Shown here: positions 26,625-35,863 of the stretch, piece after piece
Position numbering within the stretch: position 1 is the stretch's first letter
Layout of the letters: each line of letters opens with the position of its first letter
Assembly: GCF_017355985.1 (NCBI RefSeq)
Contig: NZ_JAFIQU010000012.1
Span: forward strand, 62,001-126,000
Direction: 5' to 3'
Source of the DNA: Arenibaculum pallidiluteum
Lineage (GTDB): Bacteria > Pseudomonadota > Alphaproteobacteria > Azospirillales > Azospirillaceae
DNA: 64,000 bases
The notes under the pieces: model-generated
The model's database searches: none
Seen by the model: only the letters and a program-made list of their open reading frames with translations
Told to the model about the DNA's origin: nothing
Translations under genes and position numbers: made by a program

Positions 26625-27008
26625 ATGGAATTGGTTCGGAGCGAGGCTGGCGGCGTCCTGATCGTCGAGGACGAGAGCATGATCGCCATGCTCCTGGAGA
26701 TGATCCTCGAAGACGCGAGCATCCCGGTGTCGGGTGTGGCGAACGCCGCCGAAGAAGCACTGTCGGTCGCCGCGGCAGTCAGGCCCGCGGCGGCGGTCAT
26801 CGACATCCGCCTCGGCCCTGGACCGGACGGTATCCACGTCGCGGAGCGCCTGCGCGAGCGGCACGTGTGCGGGATTGTCTTCGTCTCCGGCTCAGGAGAG
26901 CAGGAGACCCTGGAGCGGATCTCCAGGGTCGAGGGCGCCGTCTTCCTTCAGAAGCCCGTGAATCCGGCCGCCCTCGTTCAGCATGTCCGAACCATGCTGC
27001 CGGGATAG
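26625..27008 (+). CDS. Single-domain response regulator
   Basis: This 127-residue CheY-like receiver has VEDES (14-18), phospho-acceptor Asp60 in AVIDIRLG, a Ser in FVSGSG and Lys in FLQKPVN. It is divergent from the kinase genes (about 150 bases between starts). It has no output domain and is probably part of the same phosphorelay. Confidence 0.9.
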   Translation: MELVRSEAGGVLIVEDESMIAMLLEMILEDASIPVSGVANAAEEALSVAAAVRPAAAVIDIRLGPGPDGIHVAERLRERHVCGIVFVSGSGEQETLERISRVEGAVFLQKPVNPAALVQHVRTMLPG

Positions 27009-27173
27009 CGGCCGTCGCGCCGTCGGTTGGGAATACGCCGACCTGCGTATTGCCGGTCCCGAGGTGTCGAGCGCCCTTGCCCGGTGCGAGAACCGTCGTG
27101 GCATCGCGAGCCATGAGGGTGGTGGGCACTGTTGAGCGGATGTCCGGGGTCAGCCCGAGCGAGGGACGAACCG

Positions 27174-28256
27174 ATGCAGAAGTCGGTTGACCGATCGTCT
27201 TCGAGATCTCCACCGGGCAGGCGGTCCCTGCGGCGCGGACGCATCCTCCACGTCCGGTCCGGGATGTCGCCGGAGAGGACCCTGTGCGTCCGCGGCATTC
27301 TGGTCGCGGTCCTGCTCGCCCTCGTCATCGCCGTCTTCTGGTTCGATCGCGACGGGCTGAAGGACAACATCGACGGACAGGTCAGCTTCCCAGACATCCT
27401 CTACTTCACGATGATCACCATCACCACTGTGGGCTATGGCGACATCGTGCCGATCAGCCACACGGCCCGGCTGATCGATGCCTTTGCCGTAACGCCGATC
27501 CGGGTCTTCATCTGGTTCATCTTTCTGGGCACGGCCTACGAGTTCGTCGTCCAGAGGATCGTGGAGGACTACCGCATGAGCCGCATTCAGAAGGACCTCC
27601 ACGGTCACATCGTCCTGTGCGGCTTCGGCCACAGCGGTCGCGTCGCGGTCGAGGAAAGCGTTGCAAAGGGCCATCCGCGGGATCGGATCGTCGTCATAGA
27701 CGAGTCCGAGGCGCGCATCCGGATCGCGGCGGAGGAGGGCTTTATCGGCCTGCTCGGGGACGCCACCAGCGAGGATATTCTGACCTGGGCCTGCGTCGGA
27801 CGCGCGAAGGCGGTGATCGTCAGCGCGGGCCGGGACGACACCACGGTCCTGGTGATCCTGACGGTGCGCCACCTTTCCGCCGAGGCGAAGATCGTGGCCA
27901 GCGTGAAGCAGGAGGAGAACATCAAGCTGGCGCATCTCAGCGGGGCCGACACGGTGGTCTCGCCCCCCAAGATCGGGGGTTTCCTCCTTGCCGACGCCGT
28001 GGAGACAACCCACGCGGCGCCATTCCTGTGCGACCTCATGTCGGCGGGCGGCCGAATGGTCCTGAGCGAGCGGCAGGCTGGTCCCGGCGACATCGGCAAG
28101 ACCATGGCCGACGTGGCTCCCGGCGTGGTCGTCCACGTTCACAGCAATGGTCGGGACATCTCGTTCAGGGAACGGGACGCCTACACCATCCAGGATGGAG
28201 ATGTCCTGCTGTTCATCGGTTCGCCGGATCAGGTTTACCCACGGGACCGCCGTTGA
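27174..28256 (+). CDS. Two-TM potassium channel with RCK (TrkA-N) domain
   Basis: This 360-residue protein has one TM helix (about 40-58), a pore loop with the selectivity filter TTVGYGD, and a second TM helix (IRVFIWFIFLGTAYEFV). An RCK domain with Rossmann start IVLCGFGHSG follows, then a TrkA-C-like tail. It should form a tetrameric K+ channel gated by ligand or ions at the RCK ring. The start at 27174 is backed by GAGGGAC upstream. Other starts in frame are a TTG at 27132 and an ATG at 27264. Confidence 0.88.
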   Translation: MQKSVDRSSSRSPPGRRSLRRGRILHVRSGMSPERTLCVRGILVAVLLALVIAVFWFDRDGLKDNIDGQVSFPDILYFTMITITTVGYGDIVPISHTARLIDAFAVTPIRVFIWFIFLGTAYEFVVQRIVEDYRMSRIQKDLHGHIVLCGFGHSGRVAVEESVAKGHPRDRIVVIDESEARIRIAAEEGFIGLLGDATSEDILTWACVGRAKAVIVSAGRDDTTVLVILTVRHLSAEAKIVASVKQEENIKLAHLSGADTVVSPPKIGGFLLADAVETTHAAPFLCDLMSAGGRMVLSERQAGPGDIGKTMADVAPGVVVHVHSNGRDISFRERDAYTIQDGDVLLFIGSPDQVYPRDRR

Positions 28257-28642
28257 AGGCGTATCCTTGCATGTGACCGCAGGGCCGCGCCGCCGTCAGC
28301 CTACCCCTTACTTGCCCCGCCGGGTCTGGTGCAGGCCAGTAACCCGCTTCCGTCAGCGGGGCCGTCAAAGCCCATAGCTTCTCCGCCGGCAGGTATGACG
28401 GCCAAGCGCGCTATCAGGAACGCATCATGACCCTGGTTCTGGAGTTGGCCCTCCGGTTCCATGGCCCAATGGCGCAGTGGCCGTTCCAACCCAAGATTCA
28501 ATGCCAAGATTCAATGCTAGGCTAGGCCCCTTTCGGTTCCGCTGCCAATGCCTGCCTCTCCACACCAAGGGCACGGGAAACCGACCAGTGCTCGGCGGAT
28601 CTCGTGGGGAGGACGTCCCGCAAGGGCTCTGCAAACGACTTC
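28257..28642. other. Intergenic region with a small tandem repeat
   Basis: No gene is supported. A perfect 13-base tandem duplication (CCAAGATTCAATG twice, 28491-28516) is followed at once by CTAGG twice. This patch is less GC-rich than its surroundings. Confidence 0.55.
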
Positions 28643-29827
28643 TCAGAAACCCGAGGCGGCACCGACGAGGCCGCCCAGATTGTCGGCCAGGTCCAGCCAG
28701 CCGTCCGCAGTCTTCAGGCGCTCCTTGATGTTGGCCGTCACGGATCCCGGCGACACGCGCTTGAGCGCCTCCAGGTTGACGCCCAGCTCCTTCAGCTTCG
28801 CCAGCAGTTGTTCGGCATCGCCGATATCCTTGCGCATCTGCGCGATGTCCTGAAGCACCTTGTCCATCGCGGTGCCGAGCTGGCTCATGCTCTTTTCCCG
28901 CTTGGCAACCTCGGCATCGTCGACAACCGCATTGCCCTTCAGCTTCTTGAGCTCGGCTCGGTAGATGTCGAGCTGGGCGCGCGGCCGCGCCAGCTTCGAT
29001 TCGGCATCGGAGACCTCGTCGGCGCGCGACTTGATCAGCAGTTCGAGCTCGGTGACATACTTCGGCAGCCCGCCCCTGGCCTCCTGAACCTGGCCCAGCG
29101 CCGTCGTCAGGCTGTCGATTTCGCCTTGCAGCTTGCCCAGCAGCCGCTTCTCGTAATTTCCGGTTTCCTTGAAGGCCTTGACCGACTTCGCGAGACCGGT
29201 GACACCGCTGATCGACACGGCGGTTGCCGCCAGGGCGCCAAAGACCACGGCCATGGCGCCGAACGACACCACCGTCGCCGCCACACCGATTGCGATCCCG
29301 CCCACGATCAGCACGACCTTGAGAACTGTCGCCTTGGTAAGGCGCGCCTTCTTGCCCTTCACCGCGGTGGCGCGGGCCTTCTTCACCGCCTGACCGGCAG
29401 CGATGATCCCCTGCTGTTCGGCCACGTTCTCCGCCCAGTTCTCGACAATCGTCTTGAACTCGGCCTTGAGCTCGTCCGGCGATAGACCCTTCACCTTCTT
29501 CAAGGCGGCATTCAGGCTCTCAACCGCTGCGAACTCCGCGGGTGTGGTGGGCATGCCGTTGCGAGCCACCTGGTCGATCTGCTTGCTGAGGTCGTCGATC
29601 AGGTCGGACTTCTCTTCCAACCAGGTGTTGAGGTGCCTCAGCTGGCCGTTTATCAGCGTCGAGAGCTGCTTTTCGAACTCGTCCCGGATGATGCGCTCGA
29701 TGGAGGCTTCGGCCTCCTCGACCTCCAGGTCGTAGGTGAAGGAGACAGGGATCGGATCGCATTTGAGGTGCTTGGTGGTCTTCGGTGTGATCTTGTCTGT
29801 ATATTCCAGAGTGATCGTCGACCCCAT
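28643..29827 (-). CDS. Unrecognised long-helical protein with central hydrophobic hairpin
   Basis: This 394-residue protein matches no family I recognise. The first 35 residues are beta-like (TITLEYTDKITPK). A long amphipathic helical region spans about 36-160. A hydrophobic block of about 40 residues (168-209, with GGIAIGVAATVV and AMAVVFGALAATAV) could be a two-helix membrane hairpin. A second long coiled-coil region runs from about 215 to 375. There is no signal peptide. Long helices around a central hydrophobic hairpin resemble alpha-helical pore-forming toxins of the ClyA/XaxA kind, but this rests on pattern alone. GGGAG precedes the ATG. It stands alone between other operons. Confidence 0.7.
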   Translation of the reverse strand: MGSTITLEYTDKITPKTTKHLKCDPIPVSFTYDLEVEEAEASIERIIRDEFEKQLSTLINGQLRHLNTWLEEKSDLIDDLSKQIDQVARNGMPTTPAEFAAVESLNAALKKVKGLSPDELKAEFKTIVENWAENVAEQQGIIAAGQAVKKARATAVKGKKARLTKATVLKVVLIVGGIAIGVAATVVSFGAMAVVFGALAATAVSISGVTGLAKSVKAFKETGNYEKRLLGKLQGEIDSLTTALGQVQEARGGLPKYVTELELLIKSRADEVSDAESKLARPRAQLDIYRAELKKLKGNAVVDDAEVAKREKSMSQLGTAMDKVLQDIAQMRKDIGDAEQLLAKLKELGVNLEALKRVSPGSVTANIKERLKTADGWLDLADNLGGLVGAASGF

Positions 29828-30070
29828 GCTCGGCTCCCGTGTATTCGGCGCTTCGGTCGAGCGGGCCGATATTGGTCCAGCGAGAGGGCTTCGTCGTTAA
29901 AGCCGATCTCGCCCCAATGGGCAGCCCTTCTACCTCAATGGGAGCAGAGTACCTGGATTTTGTTCCAGCTGAAAGGTGGCGACGCACTCCTTAGGAGCCA
30001 CTCGCGCCGACAAGGCCCTTCCGGTCCTGGCGTCTGGTGGGGGCTGGTTCGGCGGCTGGCAGGCCCGGTG

Positions 30071-31465
30071 CTAGGGCGCCATGTCGTGCTTGCGCATCTT
30101 CGCGTAGAGATTGGTTCGCGACAGGCCAAGGATTTGGGCAGCCTTGAGCTTGTTTCCCTTTGCGTCGTCGAGAGCCGCATGGATGAGCGCCCGCTCCAGC
30201 TCGTCGACGGCTTCGCTGAGTGGGCGCGGCGTTTTCGCCACGGCAGGGAGATGGACGAATTCCCCCGGAAGGATCGTGATGAAGTCTTCGGCCGCTATAC
30301 GCTCTCCCTCGGTGCGCACATAGACCTGCTCTATGACATTGGCGAGCTCGCGCACGTTGCCGGGCCACTGATAGCTCCGCAGCACGTCCAGTGCCGACGG
30401 CGCAAAATCGCGCATCGGCTGATCCAGGCCCATGGCCACCCGTTCCGAAAAGACGGAGGCGAGATTCTCGATGTCCTCCCTGCGGTCCCTGAGCGCAGGG
30501 AGCTGGATCGGGAAGACGTTGAGCCGGTAGTAGAGGTCAGCCCGGAACGAGCCGTTCCGCACCATGTCCTGAATCGGCCGGCTGGTTGCCGCGACGATGC
30601 GGACGTCGACCTTGATGACCTGGTTCGAGCCCAGCAGCTCGACCTCGCGCTCCTGCAGGGCACGCAGGAGCTTCGCCTGGAGCGGCAGCGGCAGGTCGCC
30701 GATCTCGTCGAGGAACAGCGTCCCCCCGTGCGCGAGCTGGAACTTCCCCGGGCGCGCCTGCCGGCCGGCGCCGGTGAAGGCGCCGGGGGCCACGCCGAAG
30801 AACTCCGCCTCCAGCAGGTTCTCGGGGATGGCGGCGACATTGAGGGCAACGAAGGGGCCGTCGACCCGGTCCGAGGCGGCATGGATCGCGTGCGCCACCA
30901 GTTCCTTGCCCGTCCCGGTCTCGCCCAGCAGCAGCACCGCCGAGTTGATCTGGCCGGCCTTGCGCACCAGCCGTTTCACCTCGAGCATCGCCGGGCTGAA
31001 GCCGATCAGGTTCTCCACGGTGTACTTCGACGAGCGGCTGGCTGCGAGCGCCTGCTCCGCCCTTGCCAGGCGCGACTGCAGCTTGTTGAACCGGTCGGCG
31101 ATCGGCCGGAGATATGTCAGGCTGTTCTTCAGTGCGAAGGCGATGGCGCCGATGATCTCGCCCCGCTCGTCACGCAGCGGAAGCCGGCTGACCAGCAGCG
31201 TGCGATCGCCATACTGCATGATATCGAGCGGGAATGAGCGGCCGGTCTCGACCACCTCGCGCATCCGGCTGTGCGGAATGACGCGTTCGATCTCCTGTCC
31301 CACCACGTCCGCCAGGGATCGGAGGCCCAGGATTTCCATCTGATTGTCGCTGAACCATACGATCCGCGCATACTTGTCGACCAAGGTGGCGCCGTCGATC
31401 ATTTCTTCTATCATCACGAGCAGGGCGCGTGCTGCGGCGAACCGCTCCGCCGTTTCTTTGGCCAT
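30071..31465 (-). CDS. Sigma-54-dependent activator (PAS-AAA-Fis) of the BKACE operon
   Basis: This 464-residue enhancer-binding protein has a PAS sensor (about 12-125), a central AAA+ domain with Walker A GETGTGKE, the sigma-54 contact loop GAFTGA, Walker B LFLDEIGDL and the arginine-finger region, then a Fis-type helix-turn-helix at the C-terminus (AAQILGLSRTNLYAKM). The start at 31465 is set by GGGGAGGTG just upstream. It is divergent from a catabolic operon that has a -24/-12 promoter, so it very likely activates that operon in response to a small ligand bound by the PAS domain. Confidence 0.92.
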   Translation of the reverse strand: MAKETAERFAAARALLVMIEEMIDGATLVDKYARIVWFSDNQMEILGLRSLADVVGQEIERVIPHSRMREVVETGRSFPLDIMQYGDRTLLVSRLPLRDERGEIIGAIAFALKNSLTYLRPIADRFNKLQSRLARAEQALAASRSSKYTVENLIGFSPAMLEVKRLVRKAGQINSAVLLLGETGTGKELVAHAIHAASDRVDGPFVALNVAAIPENLLEAEFFGVAPGAFTGAGRQARPGKFQLAHGGTLFLDEIGDLPLPLQAKLLRALQEREVELLGSNQVIKVDVRIVAATSRPIQDMVRNGSFRADLYYRLNVFPIQLPALRDRREDIENLASVFSERVAMGLDQPMRDFAPSALDVLRSYQWPGNVRELANVIEQVYVRTEGERIAAEDFITILPGEFVHLPAVAKTPRPLSEAVDELERALIHAALDDAKGNKLKAAQILGLSRTNLYAKMRKHDMAP

Positions 31466-31501
31466 GGCTCGCACCTCCCCGGTTTCAGCCCTGTCAATTT
31501 T

Positions 31502-31528
31502 CTGAACAGTATCTGTCAGGATTCGACA
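31502..31528. promoter_or_regulatory. Candidate upstream activator sites
   Basis: Two overlapping inverted repeats lie about 130-160 bases before the -24 element: CTGAACAG-TAT-CTGTCAG (31502-31519, one unpaired base) and TGTC-N7-GACA (31514-31528). The position suits enhancer sites for the Fis-type activator encoded next door. Another half site (TGTGTCGGA) is at about 31577. Confidence 0.4.
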
Positions 31529-31659
31529 CACGTGGAAAGGGCGGAATTGCTTGTAAGTGCCCCTCGGCACGAATGCGCTGTGTCGGATCGGGAGCACTGC
31601 GCCCCCATGCGCCCGGACCGAGTCTAGCTAAGCCACGGATAAAAGCCGGTTACCCGCTC

Positions 31660-31674
31660 TGGCATATAGCTTGC
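31660..31674 (+). promoter_or_regulatory. Sigma-54 (-24/-12) promoter
   Basis: CTGGCATATAGCTTGCT holds TGGCA and TTGC with GG and GC exactly 10 bases apart, as in the sigma-54 consensus TGGCAC-N5-TTGC. It points at the dehydrogenase gene 119 bases downstream and lies between that gene and its divergent sigma-54 activator. Confidence 0.82.
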
Positions 31675-31792
31675 TAATGGGCGGTGCTGAAGATGGATTG
31701 CGCAAACAGTTCGGCGATGGCTCGTTGAAGCTCGTCCCGGCGGTACAGCGCATCCGTACGGCGCTCGGTGAGGAAGACGGGGAACGGAAGGC

Positions 31793-32704
31793 GTGACCAA
31801 GCTGCGCATTGGAATCATTGGCGCCGGGTTGATGGGGCACGGAATTGCGCAGGCCTTTGCCGTCGCGGGGTACCAGGTCGACATCCACGAGCGGGATGCC
31901 GGGCGTCGGAGCGGGATCGTCGGGCGTATCCGCGGCAACCTTCTCGAACTCGGGCAGGATGGCGCGGCGGCGGATCTGGTCCGGCCCTGCGATACCCTCG
32001 AAACAACCGTCCGGGACGCGGATATCGTCTTCGAGGCGGTGCCCGAGAACCTGGAGCTCAAGCAGCGCATCTTCGCTGCCGTCGAGGACGCGGCTCCGCC
32101 TCACGCCCTGCTCGCGAGCAACACTTCGGTGATCCCGATCACCCGGATCATCGAGCCGCTGCGGAACAGGGCCCGTGCGCTGGGCGCCCACTGGTGGAAC
32201 CCGCCTTACCTGATCCCGCTGGTGGAGGTCATCCAGACCGCCGAGACCTCCGAAGCCACGATCGCCGCGATGATCCAGCTGCTGACCTCCATCGGCAAAA
32301 TGCCGGTGCATGTCCGCAGGGATGTCCCCGGCTTCATCGGCAACCGTCTCCAGCATGCGCTATGGCGCGAGGCGATCGCCCTCGTCCAGAACGGGGTATG
32401 CGACGCAGAGACCGTCGATACCGTGGTCAAGGCGAGCTTCGGACGGCGCATGGCGGTTCTAGGGCCGCTGGAGAATGCCGATCTCGTCGGCACGGACCTG
32501 ACGCTGGCGGTTCATGAATATGTTCTGGCGGATCTCGACCGCACGCCCGGCCCGCTGCCCCTGCTGCGCGAGCTGGTTGCGACGGGCCGGCTCGGCATGA
32601 AGGCGGGGGCGGGCTTCCGGACCTGGAGCGAGGAGCAGCAGGCGGAGCTGCGCACCCGCCTGGCTCTCCATCTCCACCGGCTTCAAGGCGTCGAACGCGG
32701 GTGA
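31793..32704 (+). CDS. 3-hydroxyacyl-CoA dehydrogenase-family / L-carnitine dehydrogenase-like
   Basis: This 303-residue NAD enzyme oxidises a beta-hydroxyl to a beta-keto group. It has NAD site GAGLMGHG (10-17), catalytic His133 and Glu145 with the normal 12-residue spacing in HWWNPPYLIPLVEV, and FIGNRLQHALWRE. The WWNPP variant is closer to free hydroxy-acid and carnitine dehydrogenases than to fatty-acid FadB types. It starts with GTG at 31793. It is first in the sigma-54-driven operon and is followed by a BKACE enzyme, as in carnitine breakdown. The real substrate is unproven. Confidence 0.85.
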   Translation: MTKLRIGIIGAGLMGHGIAQAFAVAGYQVDIHERDAGRRSGIVGRIRGNLLELGQDGAAADLVRPCDTLETTVRDADIVFEAVPENLELKQRIFAAVEDAAPPHALLASNTSVIPITRIIEPLRNRARALGAHWWNPPYLIPLVEVIQTAETSEATIAAMIQLLTSIGKMPVHVRRDVPGFIGNRLQHALWREAIALVQNGVCDAETVDTVVKASFGRRMAVLGPLENADLVGTDLTLAVHEYVLADLDRTPGPLPLLRELVATGRLGMKAGAGFRTWSEEQQAELRTRLALHLHRLQGVERG

Positions 32705-32779
32705 TCGGGGGGCGCCGAGACGGCGCCGGATTGTCAGTCTTCAACGGTCCGTCGGGCCGGATACCCAGGAGGGCCTCGC

Positions 32780-33718
32780 ATGGCCGCATCACGGAAGAAG
32801 GTCATCATCAGCTGCGCCCTGACGGGCTCCGTCCATACACCTACGATGTCGGATGCGTTGCCGATAACACCGGACGAGATCGTAGAGCAGGGCGTCGGGG
32901 CGGCCGAGGCGGGGGCGGCAATCCTGCATCTGCACGCCCGTGACCCCCGGACGGGGCGGCCGACGCCGGATCCCGCGGTGTTCATGCAGTTCCTGCCGCG
33001 GCTCAAGCAATCCACCGACGCGGTGCTCAACATCACCACGGGTGGCTCGCTCGACATGTCCGTGCAGGAGCGCCTCGCCGCCCCGCTCCGGGCCCGGCCG
33101 GAGATGTGCTCTCTCAACATGGGCTCGATGAACTTCGGCATCTTCCCGATGGCCGATCGCTACAAGTCGTGGAAGCACGACTGGGAAGAGCCGTACCTGC
33201 GCAGCACCGACGACTTCATTTTCCGCAACACCTTCCGGGATATCGCCTACATCCTCGAACACCTGGGCGAGGGCTGCGGAACGCGGTTCGAGTTCGAGTG
33301 CTATGACCTCGGCCACCTGTACAATCTCGCGCATTTTCTCGATCGGGGGTTGGTGAAGCCGCCGCTCTTCGTCCAGACGATCTTCGGGATCCTCGGGGGC
33401 ATCGGCGCCGAGGAGCGCAACCTCACCTTCATGAGGGAGACGGCCGATCGCCTGTTCGGTGATGCCTACGAGTGGTCCGTTCTCGCCGCCGGCCGCCACC
33501 AGATGCCCTTCGTCACCATGGCCGCGATCATGGGCGGCAATGTCCGGGTCGGCCTGGAGGACAGCCTCTATCTCGGCAAGGGCCGGCTCGCCCGCAACAG
33601 CGGCGAGCAGGTGGCCAAGATCCGCCGGATCCTCGACGAGCTTTCGCTCGAGGTTGCCACGCCCGACGAGGCGCGCGCCATGCTTGGCCTCAAGGGTGCG
33701 GACCAGGTGGCGTTCTGA
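32780..33718 (+). CDS. BKACE (DUF849) beta-keto acid cleavage enzyme
   Basis: This 312-residue TIM-barrel enzyme exchanges a beta-keto acid with acetyl-CoA to give acetoacetate and a new acyl-CoA. Zinc ligands His50 and His52 are in ILHLHARD; other family blocks are the start KKVIISCALTGSVHTP, the TTGGS segment, SLNMGSMNFG, FGILGGIGA and the end GNVRVGLEDSLYLGKGRLA. GGAGGG precedes the ATG. The dehydrogenase in front should supply the keto acid and the SDR behind should use the acetoacetate. Substrate specificity is set by residues that cannot be judged here. Confidence 0.92.
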   Translation: MAASRKKVIISCALTGSVHTPTMSDALPITPDEIVEQGVGAAEAGAAILHLHARDPRTGRPTPDPAVFMQFLPRLKQSTDAVLNITTGGSLDMSVQERLAAPLRARPEMCSLNMGSMNFGIFPMADRYKSWKHDWEEPYLRSTDDFIFRNTFRDIAYILEHLGEGCGTRFEFECYDLGHLYNLAHFLDRGLVKPPLFVQTIFGILGGIGAEERNLTFMRETADRLFGDAYEWSVLAAGRHQMPFVTMAAIMGGNVRVGLEDSLYLGKGRLARNSGEQVAKIRRILDELSLEVATPDEARAMLGLKGADQVAF

Positions 33719-33766
33719 TGCCGCCGGACCGCTCGGTATCCGGGAAGATCTGAAAAGGGGGATGCG

Positions 33767-34546
33767 ATGCAGGCCAGGAACGCGGTCGTCACCGGCTCAA
33801 CCAGCGGCATCGGCTTGGCGACCGCTCGCGAGCTTGCCAAGCGGGGCTGCCATGTGATGCTCAACGGCTTCGGTGACCCGCCGGAGGTCGACCGGCTTTG
33901 CGCCGAGATCGCGGCGCAGAGCGGCACGAAGATCGTCTATTCGGGAGCCGATCTGAGCAAGCCCGAGCAGGTCCGCACCATGATGGCCGAAGCCGCAGAA
34001 GCCCTGGGGCCGATCGACATCGTGGTGAACAACGCAGGAGTGCAGCACGTCGCGGCCCTGCACGAGTTCCCCGAGGACAAGTGGGATCTGCTGCTGGCGG
34101 TCAACCTGAGCGCCGCTTTCCACGCCATCAAGGCGGTGCTCCCCTCCATGAGGGAACGGCGCTGGGGCCGGATCGTCAATACGGCGTCGGTGCTCGGGAT
34201 GGTGGGAGCCCCGCACAAGCCCGCCTACGTCGCCGCGAAGCATGGTGTCATCGGTCTGACCAAGGCCGTGGCGATCGAGGTCGCCGAACATGGCATCACC
34301 TGCAACGCGGTGTGCCCGGGCACCGTGATGACCCCGATCATCGAGAAGCAGATCGCCCAGCAGGCGCAGGTCACCGGCCTGCCGCAGGACCAAGTGCTCA
34401 AGGCGGTGTTCCTCGGGAAGATGCCGACCGGCAGACCGGTGCCGGCCGAGGAGATTGCCGCCACCATTGCTTTCCTGTGCTCGGAAGCCGCGGCATCGAT
34501 CACCGGCGCCGCCATCGCCGTGGACGGCGGCTACACGGCCCATTGA
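33767..34546 (+). CDS. 3-hydroxybutyrate dehydrogenase-like SDR
   Basis: This 259-residue short-chain dehydrogenase has TGSTSGIG (10-17), NNAG (88-91), Asn113, Ser141, Tyr154 and Lys158. A C-terminal segment with QAQVTGLPQDQVLKAV matches the acetoacetate-binding region of bacterial 3-hydroxybutyrate dehydrogenases. Following a BKACE gene, it probably interconverts acetoacetate and (R)-3-hydroxybutyrate. It starts 48 bases after the BKACE stop. Confidence 0.85.
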   Translation: MQARNAVVTGSTSGIGLATARELAKRGCHVMLNGFGDPPEVDRLCAEIAAQSGTKIVYSGADLSKPEQVRTMMAEAAEALGPIDIVVNNAGVQHVAALHEFPEDKWDLLLAVNLSAAFHAIKAVLPSMRERRWGRIVNTASVLGMVGAPHKPAYVAAKHGVIGLTKAVAIEVAEHGITCNAVCPGTVMTPIIEKQIAQQAQVTGLPQDQVLKAVFLGKMPTGRPVPAEEIAATIAFLCSEAAASITGAAIAVDGGYTAH

Positions 34547-34660
34547 GGCGCCGCACGGTTGACAGGAATCCGGCGGCGATTGAGAAGAGAAACGGTAATC
34601 GCGGTCTCGTGCTCACGGAAATCCTAAATAATCTTGAACCGTTATTCTAGGGAGCGAAAC

Positions 34661-35863
34661 ATGCGGATTCATGTTCTTTCCGGCGCGGCCTTGGCCTCGC
34701 TGGCATGTGGTACCGCCCAGGCGCAGATGTCCGAGGGCGTAATCAAGATCGGCATGCTGTCCGACCGGTCCGGGATCTATGCCGACATCAACGGCGAGGG
34801 CTCGGCGGTGGCCGCGCGCATGGCCGCCGAGGAGTTCGGCAACGCCATCAAGGGCACCCGGATCGAGATCATCGTCGGCGATCACCAGAACAAGGCCGAC
34901 ATCGCCGCCAACCTGACGCGCCAGTGGCTCGACGCCGAGCAGGTCGACGTCGTCGCCGACGTTCCGAACTCCGCCGCCGCCCTGGCGGTGCAGGGCATCA
35001 CTCGCGACAAGAAGCGCATCTTCCTGATGTCCGGGCCCGGCTCGACCGACCTGACGGGCAAGGACTGCAGCCCCTACGGGTTCCAGTGGACCTGGGACAA
35101 CCATGCGGTCGCCTCGGCGACCGCGCGCGCCCTGGTCGAGCAGGGCCGCAAGAGCTGGTACTTCATCACCGCCGACTACGCCTTCGGCCATTCGCTGGAG
35201 ACCGAGGCCGCCAACACCGTCAAGCAGCTCGGCGGCACGGTGGCGGGCACCGTGCGCCATCCCCTGGCGACGCCCGACTTCTCGTCGTTCCTGCTGACCG
35301 CGCAGGGCTCGGGCGCGCAGGTCGTCGCCTTTGCCAATGCGGGCGGCGACACGATCACCGCCATCAAGCAGGCGGCCGAGTTCGGCGTTCCCCAGGGGGG
35401 CCAGACGCTGGCCGGCCTTCTGCTGAACATCAACGACATCCATGCGCTTGGCCTGCAGACCTCGCAGGGCCTGATGCTGGCCAACTCCTTTTACTGGGAC
35501 ATGAACGAGGAGACCCGCGCCTGGTCGAAGAAGTTCGAGGAGAAGACCGGCCGCAAGCCGTCCATGAACCAGGCTGGCGTGTACTCGGCCGTGCGGCACT
35601 ACCTGAAGACCGTGCAGGAGCTCGGCACCGACGATGCCGACAAGGTGTCCGCCCGGATGCGCAGCGTGCCGGTCACCGACATGATGATGAAGAACGCCAG
35701 GATTGCCGAGAACGGCCGCGTGTTCGGCGACATGTACCTGGCGCAGGTGAAGACCCCGGGCGAGTCCAAATACGCCTGGGACTACTTCAAGATCGTCAAG
35801 ACGATCCCGGGCGACCAGGCCTACATCGACCCGAAGGCCAGCGGCTGCCCCCTCGTGAAGTGA
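34661..35863 (+). CDS. ABC transporter substrate-binding protein (branched-chain amino acid type)
   Basis: This 400-residue periplasmic protein has a signal peptide ending in AQA at about residue 21 and a Peripla_BP_6 fold (IKIGMLSDRSGIYADINGEG at the start, DVVADVPNSAAALAV, YFITADYAFGHSLE). The start at 34661 is backed by GGGAGCG. It is last in the sigma-54 operon and probably delivers the operon's growth substrate. No matching permease or ATPase genes are in the window, so the membrane parts must be elsewhere. Confidence 0.88.
   Translation: MRIHVLSGAALASLACGTAQAQMSEGVIKIGMLSDRSGIYADINGEGSAVAARMAAEEFGNAIKGTRIEIIVGDHQNKADIAANLTRQWLDAEQVDVVADVPNSAAALAVQGITRDKKRIFLMSGPGSTDLTGKDCSPYGFQWTWDNHAVASATARALVEQGRKSWYFITADYAFGHSLETEAANTVKQLGGTVAGTVRHPLATPDFSSFLLTAQGSGAQVVAFANAGGDTITAIKQAAEFGVPQGGQTLAGLLLNINDIHALGLQTSQGLMLANSFYWDMNEETRAWSKKFEEKTGRKPSMNQAGVYSAVRHYLKTVQELGTDDADKVSARMRSVPVTDMMMKNARIAENGRVFGDMYLAQVKTPGESKYAWDYFKIVKTIPGDQAYIDPKASGCPLVK

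Noticed and set aside
31502-31590. Possible CRISPR-like or IS-end repeats upstream of the sigma-54 promoter
   Set aside because: Only short inverted repeats are present, better explained as activator sites; there are no spacers, target duplications or transposase.
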